64,000 nucleotides of DNA from DASYAN01 sp963727755 (GTDB lineage Bacteria; Chloroflexota; Ktedonobacteria; Ktedonobacterales; Ktedonobacteraceae). The position numbers and the translations under genes were made by a program. A model generated the notes under the pieces. The model had not been told where the DNA came from. It saw nothing but the letters and a program-made list of their open reading frames with translations, and made no database searches. The stretch is from assembly GCA_963727755.1 (NCBI GenBank), contig CAVSHN010000016.1, forward strand, positions 62,001 to 126,000, written 5' to 3'. Below are positions 26,854-36,771 of this stretch, piece after piece; position 1 is the stretch's first letter, and each line of letters begins with the position of its first letter.

Positions 26854-28107
26854 ATGATAGATTATGCAACTCGACGTGTTGTAATCACAGGGCTTGGTGT
26901 AGTTGCCGCTAACGGAATTGGTAAAGAGGCTTTCTGGGACGCCACAAGCAGGGGAATCTCTGGAATACAGCCCATTTCACGCTTCCCTATGACTCCTGAT
27001 ATACCCATTAGTGTCGCAGGTGAAGTGAATAACTTTGAGGTAAGCGACTACATCGACCGCAAACTGATGAATCGTACTGATCGTTCAACTCATTATACCC
27101 TGGCAGCTGTCCAACAGGCAGTGCAGGATGCTAAATTAGTACTGACGGACGAGAATAGACGACGCGTAGGGGCAGTCATATCCAGCACGATTGGTGGAAC
27201 GGAATTTGTGATCCGACAGCTCCACGCACTGTATACCCGTGGGCTACGAGCTATGAGCGCTTACACGACCATTGCCTGGCTACAGGTAGCCAATGTAGGC
27301 CAGACATCTATTCTCTATGGTATTCAAGGGTATTGTAAGACCCCAACCCACGATGTCGTCGGTGGTTTAGATGCACTGGGCATTGCTTATAGGGCTATTC
27401 GACGGGGAGCGGCGGATGTGATTATCACAGGTGGATGTGAAGATGTACTAGAGCCCTTCGCTCTTCTCACATTCGCACATAGCGGTGAGTATGTTCTGGG
27501 GGATGATCCAAATGCTTATCGGCCATTTGACCGACGCGCAGCTGGCTCAATACCAGGTGAAGGGGCAGGAATATGCATTCTGGAGGATTACGAGCATGCA
27601 CGCCAACGAGGAGCCACTATCTATGGGGAAATTGTCGGCTTCGGGCAGACCAATGATGCTCATGGGCTAACAGCTCCATCATCCAATGGGAAATACTATG
27701 CTCGTGCCATCCAGTTTGCAATGCAAGAACAAGATTTAGACCTGTCAGATATTGGCTACTTCAGTCTTGACGGACGAGCTAGACCTACTTCTGATCAGGG
27801 AGAGGCAGAGGCATTACATCTGGTCTTTGGAAGTGATGCTGGACAACTTCCGGTCAGTGTTCCTCGTACCATGCTGGGAAATACCTATGGAGCTGCAGGA
27901 GCATTAGATACTATTACAGCCCTGCTAGCACTTCGTCATGGCTTGATTCCTCCAACAATTAATTGCGAGGAACTAAACCCCGACTATGGGCTGAACTTAG
28001 TGCAAAATGAGGCACGCCCCCTTCTCAAGTCGGCTGTGCTGATTGGTGCACGTGGTGTCGGGGGAGCCAATGTCGTGCTAGCCATTAAAGGTGTCAAAGA
28101 GCCGTAA
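26854..28107 (+). CDS. chain-length-factor-like ketosynthase homologue (KS-beta)
   Basis: 417 aa from the ATG at 26854. Aligned by eye to the preceding KS, it keeps the fold (RRVVITGLGVVAANGIGKEAFWDA, GGANVVLAIKG) but loses the active site. The Cys position is Val (THDVVGGLDALGIA), the first His is replaced (SLDGRARPTSDQ), and the Lys/His motif reads RTMLGNTYGAAGA. Such a catalytically silent partner is the hallmark of CLF/KS-beta subunits that form heterodimers and set chain length. The classical CLF Gln is not present, so this is a divergent version. Confidence 0.82.
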   Translation: MIDYATRRVVITGLGVVAANGIGKEAFWDATSRGISGIQPISRFPMTPDIPISVAGEVNNFEVSDYIDRKLMNRTDRSTHYTLAAVQQAVQDAKLVLTDENRRRVGAVISSTIGGTEFVIRQLHALYTRGLRAMSAYTTIAWLQVANVGQTSILYGIQGYCKTPTHDVVGGLDALGIAYRAIRRGAADVIITGGCEDVLEPFALLTFAHSGEYVLGDDPNAYRPFDRRAAGSIPGEGAGICILEDYEHARQRGATIYGEIVGFGQTNDAHGLTAPSSNGKYYARAIQFAMQEQDLDLSDIGYFSLDGRARPTSDQGEAEALHLVFGSDAGQLPVSVPRTMLGNTYGAAGALDTITALLALRHGLIPPTINCEELNPDYGLNLVQNEARPLLKSAVLIGARGVGGANVVLAIKGVKEP

Positions 28108-28993
28108 GAAACTCCTCTATCAGTGGCGTAACAAGCTCTGCCTCTGAATAGATAAAAAAGCGTTCGCGGCCAGGAATAACATGGTAGCCAACGCATCTCG
28201 GCAGATGCTCCGCAAGCCAGGAAGTTTTCACTTCTGGGGAAAGGGCATCATCCTGACGATTAATCAGAAGGATAGGCATTGTTAATGCAGCCAGAGATGC
28301 ACGAATATCAAAATTATGAATGACTGGCAGAACAGAGTAGCGGTAGACAGCAGGCCAGAGAGCAATTTTGCTGAATTGCTCTTCAACGAACTCACGAGGA
28401 AGCTCAGTCATATCCTGAGAGAGTGACTGTGGCTCCGTATGAGCAATATAGCGAATGACGATGCGACGTATCAATGCAGCTGGCACTAAATGCTCAATGG
28501 GAAGCCGAAGGAACAGTTCGTGAAGAAGCCAGATAAAAGGATGTGGCGCAATACGATAATCAGCTGCTTGCGCAACAATAACCAAGGAGCGACAGCGCTC
28601 AGGGTAACGCAGAGCAAATTCGAAGAGCACCATAGCCGCATCGCCATGCCCGACAAAATCGGCAGAGGCGATTTGGAGACCGTCAAGCACTCGACGCAAT
28701 TCTTCGACACGTTCGGCTAGACTCACAAAACATGTGCGTGACTCTTGGCGACGGTAGAGAATCACTCGACGAGACTGGCTGAAAGTACGGATCTGACGTG
28801 CATAGGCAAATTCTAGGTGTTCGAGGATTGGCACGAAGACTAGCGGATCGCCTGCGCCGAGATCTATCAGAGGCAGATCAACACCAGCAATGGGCATGCG
28901 CTTCCAATGTTCTTCTAAAAACTGGACATCCGCTCGAAACGTTGCTGCACTGATCTGCCTGACGTTGGGCAAGGGAGTTAGGGTTGTGCTCAT
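28094..28993 (-). CDS. alpha/beta-hydrolase-fold protein lacking the nucleophile
   Basis: 299 aa. The strand-helix pattern fits the alpha/beta-hydrolase fold (PLIDLGAGDPLVFVPILEHLEF; FALRYPERCRSLVIVAQAADY; MPILLINRQDDALSP). The nucleophile elbow reads VGHGDAAMV where G-x-S-x-G is expected, so the Ser is Gly. The usual catalytic His near the C-terminus (HVIPGRERFFIY) is also missing. It is probably non-hydrolytic, a binding protein or an unusual lyase/cyclase. It overlaps the KS-beta gene tail to tail by 14 bp and is divergent from the SnoaL-like gene. Confidence 0.8.
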   Translation of the reverse strand: MSTTLTPLPNVRQISAATFRADVQFLEEHWKRMPIAGVDLPLIDLGAGDPLVFVPILEHLEFAYARQIRTFSQSRRVILYRRQESRTCFVSLAERVEELRRVLDGLQIASADFVGHGDAAMVLFEFALRYPERCRSLVIVAQAADYRIAPHPFIWLLHELFLRLPIEHLVPAALIRRIVIRYIAHTEPQSLSQDMTELPREFVEEQFSKIALWPAVYRYSVLPVIHNFDIRASLAALTMPILLINRQDDALSPEVKTSWLAEHLPRCVGYHVIPGRERFFIYSEAELVTPLIEEFLTAL

Positions 28994-29273
28994 GATTTTT
29001 TCCTTTTGTGAGATTTCTCCAGTATATCACAACTACTCTCGGTTCGCTCAAAGATTGACGCAACCTCAAGATTGTAATACACTATGAGCATAAGCTTCCC
29101 TCGATCCATTGGGAATGCCATTAGCAACAGAAGTCTTATCGGGCGAAAGCGCAGATAATCCTATATATAATCCAATTATAGCGCGAGTATGTAACGAACT
29201 TAAGAAGGCCGGATTGCTGCCTATGGCCGATTAACTGGCGATTCTTGATTTCCATCTGGAAAATGAGTGAACC

Positions 29274-29768
29274 GTGAGTAGAAAGGAAAAACATTTGCAA
29301 ATGAACAGTGATGATAACAAGCCAGAAGGAGCAACCACCAGCGAAGACGAGATCTCCACACTGGTAAATAGTTGGATCGCAGCTTTCAATGCTCACGATG
29401 TCGAGAGCATTGTTGCACACTACGCAGAAGACGCCGAACTGTTCGACACCGGAATGAGGCACGCTCGCAAGGGACGCCATGAGATTACGTCTTGGTTCAC
29501 TCAGCGTTTTCGGCATATGTCAACCATTCAATATACTCCAACCCAGCGTTTCTTCAATGAGACAGAGGCAGCAATCTGCTGGCTCGCACGGGGACATACA
29601 CCACCCATACTGGGACAACGCTGGCTCTCACGCCCATTCCAAGTTGATGGTGTCAGTATTTTCCTCGTGCGCTCCGGCCTCATCTACTGGCAGCATGGCT
29701 ACTATGACCACCTTAGCATAGTAGAACAGGTGCTTCCTCCATTGAAGTGGCTACCATTGAAACTGTGA
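29274..29768 (+). CDS. SnoaL-like / NTF2-fold protein
   Basis: Up to 164 aa. STLVNSWIAAFNAHDVESIVAHYAEDAELFDTG...RKGRHEITSWFTQRF is the classic start of SnoaL-like domains, found in polyketide cyclases and many small binding proteins or hydrolases. Three starts are possible: GTG 29274, TTG 29295 (best spacing to GAAAGG) and ATG 29301. Its position beside a KS-alpha/KS-beta pair suggests a polyketide-like pathway, but SnoaL folds are common and the function is not proven. Confidence 0.78.
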   Translation: MSRKEKHLQMNSDDNKPEGATTSEDEISTLVNSWIAAFNAHDVESIVAHYAEDAELFDTGMRHARKGRHEITSWFTQRFRHMSTIQYTPTQRFFNETEAAICWLARGHTPPILGQRWLSRPFQVDGVSIFLVRSGLIYWQHGYYDHLSIVEQVLPPLKWLPLKL

Positions 29769-29853
29769 AGCACCCGCAGGCTTTCGCCAGAGGCCTCTAC
29801 GCAGTCGGGGGCTTGAGAAACGGCTAGCTCAACATGACAAAATCTAGCTCTTC

Positions 29854-32744
29854 TTATCCATAATTTCGGCCCATGCGGTATTTAATGTCATAGTTGATGA
29901 TAAAGTTGAACTCCTCGTCTGTAAAGCCATAATGCTTAGCAAGGATGCAATCAATCTCATCTAATAGAGGCTTAGAGTAACCCATCCTATACTCCTCTAT
30001 TTCAATCAGATCTCTTCCCTTCTGCAGAGAGGATTTTACATTAGCTTTTGGATTTCTTGTGCTTTTTTTAGCATTTACTTTAATATCTTGCTCTAGTAAA
30101 ATGGACAGATTTATTAATTCATTTTGATTATAGATTTCATCTCCTGATGGAAAGTCTTTAACAAGAGTATGTGAAAGATGAAATCCATCTGCATACGTTG
30201 CAAACCAAAGATAGAAAAGAGAGCTATTCATTAGAGCCATCACAATACGTGCGAAAAGTAGATCATTAAAGTAGAGAAACCTTCCATGAGGAGATCCAGC
30301 TATTATGCCATTTTTCTTGTAGAGTGGAATATTGCAAGTGGCTTTTATCCAATAGTTCGTTGCTTCTTGATAGTAAACAAAATGATCGGTTTTTTGAGGA
30401 CAAAGCTTCATGGCTAAACTGATTCCCTTGGCTTTATGTAACACTCTTTGTAACAATATCTCCTGTATAGAGGAGGCAAGCTTGGGAAAAATGTGTGGTT
30501 TTACAGTTCGCTTGGCCTCAGAATACGTTATTGTATCTATTAAGTGAGATCTCTCAGATGCATACCAACGCTGTATCTTGGTCACATATAGCTTAGTTTG
30601 CACGTTCTTGTTGGTTGCAAGTACAATCGTGAGCCGTTGAAAGGCCCCCTCAAAAAGTCTAGCAGGAAAGATCTCGAAGTTAGACAGCCAAAGCTGCGAC
30701 GTACAAAGTGAGATTTTACTCCGTAAATTACTAAAACGTTCACTTCCACATATACTGAGAGGAACAACCAATCCCAAGTAACCACTCCCTGGACTACTCA
30801 ACAAAAGAGAACGCTCAATAATAGCAGCATACAAGTTGCCACAATTCTCTGTCTGATAACCTTGCACAGCATATTGCACTCTCACTTTACTATACTCAAC
30901 ATATGGTGGGTTGCCAATAATTACATTGAACCCGCCACGCTGCATAATCCCATAGAACTTAACAAACCAGTGGAAAGGCTGGTGACTTGCGAGCCATCGT
31001 GCATACTTCTGCTGATATTCCTGCTCGCTTGGAATGGCATGACGATCAATACCATACTCCATAGCAAGATAGGGATCAAGCTCAGAGCACAAGACATCGA
31101 GCTTATGACGAAGCTCCTGTTTGTACTCGCCAGTGGTAGCGGGATCGAACTTGATCTCATAGTTTGTTTGTACCGTACGGAAATGTTCCACAGCTCTTCC
31201 AAGTTCTTTGGCCTTTTGCTCAACACCTTGCAATATCTCATCAGCAGCAACTTGCATACAAGGATCTTTGCAGATAATATTGCGAACCGCATCCAGGCTG
31301 GCAAAGCCGACCAAGGTGTTGCCAGCAAGTAGATTGAAATCAATACTAGGCAAGGGCTCAATGTCATCTGGCTTCTCAATTTGTGCTAGCAACTTGAGAA
31401 AGAGACGCAGTTTGCAGATTTCGATCGCCTCCTCCATGATGTCGACGCCGTAGAGATTATTGACCATGATCGATTTGAGGATAAAGTATTCGCGACTGTG
31501 ATGCCTAGCTACTTGCGTTAGGATAGCTCGGAAACGATCTACGTGATAATCTCTCTTACATTTGTGAACTCACTAGTCTTGTCGCATTGATCGACAACGT
31601 TCTGCATACGATCGAGACAGGCGGCATATAGTGGCTGAAGGATGTTTAACGCTGCAACAAGGAAAGCTCCCGAGCCACATGTGGGATCAAGGATCGTGAC
31701 TTTCTCAATACTCTCATAGAAAGCAAGTAAGAGATCCAATTCCTCACAGGAGGTGATGACATCCTGGGCAAACTGGCGAATATTAAGATTGTAGGTAATC
31801 AGATCGTTGATCGAGGTGATTGCTCCAGCAACCATTTTCTGACGCACCTCTTCATAGTGATTGCGACGATCCACGACTTCTCGCCAGATTTCAGTTGGCA
31901 AAGCATACTCCTCTTGTGCGACATTGTTCCACTCCCCACGCTGTGAACTATCATAAACACCTACTTCAATTGTTGGAGGTAGCGTTAGTGCGGTACCTTT
32001 TTTAATAGATGTGTAAGTATATTTATCATGATTAATCTTTAGTAATGACCAAACCGGCCCAGCAGGTGCAAACGCCGAAAAGCATTGCCTTTCCACAGCT
32101 TCAAAAATACAAGGGATAATGGTATTCTTGCTGATGTATTCGGTAACATCCTCTTTGGTATAGTAAGCACCCATCTGTTTCTGATTGATGTATTTCTCAA
32201 AGATATAGGCTAAAACGTCGGGATTGATTTCGTCTGCCGCCTTGTCAGGACGATCGCCAAGATACCAGCTATATTCGTCGAAGAAATCGAAGATACGCTC
32301 GAAAGCTTCATCTGGTATTTGGATGTCGGGATAGTCACGTTCTAGTTGATGAACACTGAAAATACTACCGTTAAGGTAAGGAACATTCCCTAATAGTTGC
32401 TCTACTTGTGGTGTACGCTCACGTATATTCAGGCCTTCGGAAAAGAGTCGTAGCAAAAAATAGCGGTAGAACGAGCAAGATACCTTTGATCCATTATGCT
32501 CTTGACTTGTTTTGAGTCGATTGCGCAAATAATCAAGATCACCATCCAATGCATGCTTATTTGTGATCGCAAGAAATCCCTTCTTCTGGATGAAGTAGAT
32601 GAACATCAGACGATTGAGCATAACTGAGGTATACCACTCACGATCACCTTGTGAGCAAATGCCCTGAATGAAATTACAGAAAAGTGCATGTTCTTCTCTA
32701 AAATGATCATAGAATCTCTTGGTGATCTTATCTACGTCGAACAC
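29854..32744 (-). CDS. DNA adenine methyltransferase / type IIG-like R-M protein (frameshifted)
   Basis: Two adjoining frames form one gene of about 960 aa. The N-terminal frame (31539-32744) has DHFREEHALFCNFIQG...DREWYTSVMLNRLMFIYFIQKKGF, MGAYYTKEDVTEYI and SAM motif I DPTCGSGAFLVAAL. The second (29854 to about 31550) continues YHVDRFRAILTQVARHHSREY, then NNLYGVDIMEEAIEICKLRLFLK and motif IV GNPPYVEYSK. A target-recognition-like region follows. They join by a one-base shift near 31550. This is an N6-adenine Eco57I/PglX-type architecture. No restriction partner or BREX/DISARM genes are adjacent. The 3' half is visibly AT-richer, suggesting acquisition. Confidence 0.85.
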
Positions 32745-32768
32745 TTATTTTCTCTGGTTTCTTTAAAA

Positions 32769-33512
32769 TCAGCGCTTGGTGCCAACGTGCAGAGCAACAA
32801 TACCTCGATTGAGATGATAAAAACGCACATCATCCCAACCTGCATCCTCCATGATGGCCTTTAGCCTGGGAGCATCAGGAAATGTGGTGAGCGAGTTCGG
32901 CAAGTAATTATACTCTTCAAATGCTTTGCCTATAATTGTACCAAATAACGGAGCAAGCTTATAAAAATAGCAATAGAATAGTGCACCAAAGATTTTGCCT
33001 GGAGGATGACTGATCTCCAGACAGACAACACGTCCACCAGGACGAACGACTCGCAACATTTCGCGAAAGCCTTGCTTAATGTCTGTCAGATTGCGCACAG
33101 TAAAGGCTGAGCAGCAGCCGTCAACGCTGTTATCTGGTAAGTCAATGTGTTCTGCATCGCCGATACGTAGTTCAATACGATCTTGCAAGCCCAGACGCGC
33201 TATTTTGATCCGTGCCTGTTCAAGCATCTCTGGAGTAATGTCCATACCGATCACACGTGTATCTGGGCCTGAGTGACCAATAACAGCGATTGCGAGATCA
33301 GCAGTACCTGTTCCCAAATCGAGGGCTGTTTCTCCCGTTGCCAGCGCCAGATAGCGAGCCGCACGCGCTCGCCAGTAGCGATCGAGCCCAAGGCTCATCA
33401 GGGAATTCATTAAATCATAGATGCGAGCAATACGACCGAAGAGGCGCTGCACATAGGAACATTTGCCGCCTATTTCACGAAATCTTTCTTCTAGAGATAG
33501 CTTTGTCGTCAT
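32769..33512 (-). CDS. menG: demethylmenaquinone methyltransferase
   Basis: 247 aa UbiE/MenG family C-methyltransferase, last step of menaquinone synthesis. Starts with KVQRLFGRIARIYDLMNSLMSLGLDRYWR-like sequence. The SAM site ALDLGTGTADLAIAV and the family motif VDGCCSAFTVRNLTDIKQGFREMLRVVRPGG are present. It follows the polyprenyl diphosphate synthase gene by 14 bp, so tail synthesis and ring methylation genes form one operon. Confidence 0.93.
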   Translation of the reverse strand: MTTKLSLEERFREIGGKCSYVQRLFGRIARIYDLMNSLMSLGLDRYWRARAARYLALATGETALDLGTGTADLAIAVIGHSGPDTRVIGMDITPEMLEQARIKIARLGLQDRIELRIGDAEHIDLPDNSVDGCCSAFTVRNLTDIKQGFREMLRVVRPGGRVVCLEISHPPGKIFGALFYCYFYKLAPLFGTIIGKAFEEYNYLPNSLTTFPDAPRLKAIMEDAGWDDVRFYHLNRGIVALHVGTKR

Positions 33513-33526
33513 GATAGTTACTTCTA

Positions 33527-34522
33527 TTAACGGTTACGTCCAATCACAAAATTGATTAGTTCATCAAGTATATCACGGTTTGGGGAAACTGGAAAGTGAT
33601 AAAGAGCCTCACGAGCCTTGCAGGCATACATCTGAGCATCCATCATAGCACGTTGGATGCCGTAACTACCGGTTACCCAACCGATCACTTCCCGTATATC
33701 CTCCTCTTTTTTGACCTGTCCATCTAGCATATCTTGTATTTTCTGCTGATGACCATTGAGTGATGCATCTTGTAAAGCATAAATGAGAGGCAAGGTAACC
33801 ATTCCTTGACGCAGATCGTTACCAACAGGTTTACCAATAGTTGATTGATCTTGAGTGTAATCAAGAATATCATCAACAATCTGGAAAGCCATACCAAGAT
33901 TCTTTCCATAGTTGTAAAGGAGTTCAATTTCTTGATCGGATGCCCTACTAATGATAGCTCCACCCTTAGAACAAGCTGCAAGGAGGCAGGCTGTTTTGTA
34001 TTTGATTTTTTCATAATAAGATTCTACTGTCAAGTCAATTCGTCCTGCGGTCGTCATTTCCAGCATTATACCTTCACAAACAATAGCAACCGTATCAGAG
34101 AAGAGACGAGCAATAGCATTGTCATCAATATCAGCAATTAAACCAGCAGTTTTAGCAAAGTAGTAGTCACCGAGAAGGAGAGCTATCTTATCACCCCAGA
34201 GAGCATTGACAGTAGGCCTGCCACGTCGTGTGACAGCTTCATCAACAATATCGTCGTGAACGAGCGTTGCCAGATGCACCATCTCAAAAGCTACACTCAA
34301 GAGAATCAGTTTATCAAAGCAGTAATTATTGAGTTTGCCTGAAAGCAAGGTAATGGCTGTGCGCAATCGTTTCCCTTGAGATTCAACTGCATGCATTGAT
34401 GCGGCATTGAGAATCGCCAATCCGGAAGTTGCCCGCTCCCGGAATGCAGTATCCACCTGATCAAGATCTGTTTGGATACTAGCAAATAGTCGGCTCAATG
34501 TAGCTACAGTATTCATGAACAC
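33527..34522 (-). CDS. polyprenyl diphosphate synthase (heptaprenyl type)
   Basis: 331 aa trans-isoprenyl diphosphate synthase that builds the quinone side chain. First Asp-rich motif HDDIVDEAVTRRGRPTVN and second DDILDYTQDQSTIGKPVGNDL are intact. With menG downstream, it probably supplies the menaquinone tail. Exact chain length cannot be read from the motifs. A small hairpin lies just upstream of its promoter region. Confidence 0.92.
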   Translation of the reverse strand: MFMNTVATLSRLFASIQTDLDQVDTAFRERATSGLAILNAASMHAVESQGKRLRTAITLLSGKLNNYCFDKLILLSVAFEMVHLATLVHDDIVDEAVTRRGRPTVNALWGDKIALLLGDYYFAKTAGLIADIDDNAIARLFSDTVAIVCEGIMLEMTTAGRIDLTVESYYEKIKYKTACLLAACSKGGAIISRASDQEIELLYNYGKNLGMAFQIVDDILDYTQDQSTIGKPVGNDLRQGMVTLPLIYALQDASLNGHQQKIQDMLDGQVKKEEDIREVIGWVTGSYGIQRAMMDAQMYACKAREALYHFPVSPNRDILDELINFVIGRNR

Positions 34523-34574
34523 TCTCCTCTCTACAAATTATAACGCGCCCAGTCCATAGCCCATCATTTACCAC

Positions 34575-34609
34575 AAAATGTGCCCAGTTTGTAGAACTGG
34601 ACACATTTT
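34575..34609 (-). terminator. inverted repeat, terminator of the disordered-protein gene
   Basis: AAAATGTG-c-CCAGTT, 5-nt loop, AACTGG-a-CACATTTT: 14 pairs with one internal mismatch. It lies just after the stop of the R/Q/N-rich protein gene on the minus strand. Stem ends supply A and T tracts in both directions. Confidence 0.5.
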
Positions 34610-34631
34610 AGAACTGGAATGAGCAACGACT

Positions 34632-35387
34632 TTACGACTGCTTAGGCCACTTATAGCCTCGCTGAAAAGGTCGAGGCTCTCGAGACAGTGGCTGAGCAAC
34701 TTCAGCCTTTTTTGTTTTCCCTGCATATGTCTCAGGCCGACTCTGGAGGCGTGGATGTGGTTGTCTTTGTTCCTGATCTCTTCCGTTGAAACTTCTTTGT
34801 TCTTTGCCTTCGTCCCACTCTGGATTGCGTTGCGATCGATTGTTACCATAGCCATTAGCATATTCCCGACCTGGTTGGGAGCGATTATTGCTATACTCAT
34901 TGGAGCGTCGCTGGCTAGGATAGTCAGAGCCACGTCCTTGTGGTTGCCTTTGGTTATTGGAACCGTATGGTTCATTCTCCTGATGCTGATTGCTGAAGCG
35001 TCGATTCTCTGCGTTATAACCTTTGGATTCAAAAGGCCGTTTACCAGGGGCAGAGGAAGCCTGGAATGAAGGCGCGATACGCTGAGCCCGATGATTGCCA
35101 TTGGTTCTATTGCCAGATGGACCATTATATGAAGAGTCCCCTGCCTCTTGGTTCTTGCGCCAGTTATTCTGTGGGGCTTGCCCATTGCTCACCCGAGGAT
35201 GGTAATCCGCATGATGGCGTGGGGAACCATTTTCCCAACCACGATCTACCATGGCCCGGTTAAGACGAGGTCTCGCAGGGCGTGCAGATTGCTGTTCTGC
35301 ATATTCGCCAGAGGGTATACGACGAGATGGTGGGCGCGAGTCATCTCGCGGCTGCTTATTGAATTGTCTGGTCATGTGTCCTTTCAC
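34632..35387 (-). CDS. intrinsically disordered R/Q/N/G-rich protein
   Basis: Up to 251 aa of low complexity rich in Arg, Gln, Asn, Ser, Pro and Gly, with recurring NNRSQ, PSQRRSNEYSNNRSQ and RDQEQRQPHPR segments. No hydrophobic core, membrane helix or known domain. The composition resembles RNA-binding disordered tails and phase-separating proteins. The start may be the GTG at 35387 or the ATG at 35375. Coding is supported by the long consistent composition and the following terminator. Function unknown. Confidence 0.65.
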   Translation of the reverse strand: MKGHMTRQFNKQPRDDSRPPSRRIPSGEYAEQQSARPARPRLNRAMVDRGWENGSPRHHADYHPRVSNGQAPQNNWRKNQEAGDSSYNGPSGNRTNGNHRAQRIAPSFQASSAPGKRPFESKGYNAENRRFSNQHQENEPYGSNNQRQPQGRGSDYPSQRRSNEYSNNRSQPGREYANGYGNNRSQRNPEWDEGKEQRSFNGRDQEQRQPHPRLQSRPETYAGKTKKAEVAQPLSREPRPFQRGYKWPKQS

Positions 35388-35858
35388 AGCGAAATGACAA
35401 ACAAACTCTGTGATTGATAAGAAAATGCCACTTCGCTTTTGGTTGCTCCTAATAATAAGGGGATCGGATTACTGACGACTGTTAATCCGTATGGGGATGT
35501 ACTTTGAAACTCCCTCCTAAACAAGCAATGAGCAAGAGTCCTCATCTGCACCCCCGCAAATGCCTTTGGGGTACGAATATTCCACACTTCCTGATAACGT
35601 GGTCCGATCCCTCAGACTGAGTCCGGTCAGGCGAGCTTGATGAAACAACCTTACGACTCCCTCACAAGTCCATCCCGTTTCCAGGATCGGGTTCCTGACT
35701 ATGATAACTACTCTCCACTATAGTTATTTTAGCATATTTGAGGAGATAGAGCAACAAATTAGGCCTTTCTTCCCCTAGACTGGCAAACCTGGGCAGAGGA
35801 GAAGATCTGCACTGGTCCTAACAAACCTGAGATTGCCAATCTAGTTCTTTCCAGCCAC
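35388..35858. other. noncoding region with structured segment and promoter candidate
   Basis: 470 bp between the disordered protein and speB. On the minus strand TTGCTC, 17-bp spacer, TAAAAT (near 35730-35758) could start a transcript toward 35400. That transcript would contain several short hairpins, including CGGATTA...TAATCCG at 35465-35489 and a CTCAG/CTGAG stem near 35612. No long reading frame or known riboswitch is recognised. A remnant IS200/IS605 end or an unknown RNA are both possible. Confidence 0.35.
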
Positions 35859-36756
35859 TTACGGTGCGGATTTCCAGGTTTTTCGCTCTAAGAACGAATT
35901 ATAGCCTATCAGCTTATATACAAGCTTGGCTGCTAGAACATCTGCATACGTTTGCCCTGCCATAGGACAGAGTTCAACTACATCCATACCAACAATAGTA
36001 CTATATCGGCAGATGTCCTTGATAAAACCAAGTACCTGATACCAGCTTAATCCTCCCGGCTCGGGTGTGCCTACTGCAGGCATTTCACTGGGATTGATAG
36101 CATCTAGATCGATAGTGACGTATGTGTGCCGACTGAGCCGCTGCCAGGGGATAACCGCGTTGCCCCGTGCCAATTGGTAACCCCACACAATAGCTACGTT
36201 TGGTTTGGTCTTCATAAATTGTGCTTCTTCAGCACTAAAGCTGCGGATACCGATCTCAAGCAATGGAATGTCCATGTCAACAATCCGCCGCGCAGTACAA
36301 GCATGTGAGAGAGTAGTTCCTTCATACTCATCACGCAAGTCTCCATGCGCATCGATATGTACTACTGTCAGATCGGGGTACCGCTCATGCACAGCTGCAA
36401 TAAGCGGCACAGAGAGAGAATGTTCTCCCCCCAACGTTAGTGGTACCTGCTTCCGCCGTAGGACCTCACGAACAGCGTTGCCACTAAGCTTGAGGGCCGC
36501 AGCATGGTCAAGACCACTATAGTCAAGTACAGAACGAGTATACACACCAACATCGATCGGAGAGCAACCCAGTTCTTCGTCATAGAGTTTCTATCTGACT
36601 CGATGCATTTAGAATTGCCTGTGGACCATGTTTTGTACCTTTCATATAAGATACAGTGTATTCGAGTGGTGCCGGATAATCGGTAAAACGCGCTTTTTTC
36701 GCATCACAATTTGGCGCGTCCGGTGCACCAAACTGAGTTACTACAACATTATCCAT
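35859..36756 (-). CDS. speB: agmatinase / arginase family ureohydrolase (frameshifted)
   Basis: The main frame (35859-36545) has the manganese motifs LGGEHSLSVPL, VVHIDAHGDLRDEYEG, and TIDLDAINPSEMPAVGTPEPGG. The N-terminal 55 residues (MDNVVVTQFGAPDAPNCDAK...KGTKHGPQAILNASSQIETL) lie in another frame starting at 36756 behind GAAAGG. A one-base shift near 36582 joins them through LYDEELGCSPIDVGVYTR. The reconstructed length of about 298 aa is normal. Agmatine hydrolysis to putrescine fits the adjacent speD. Confidence 0.88.
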
Positions 36757-36771
36757 TAATACTACCTTTCT

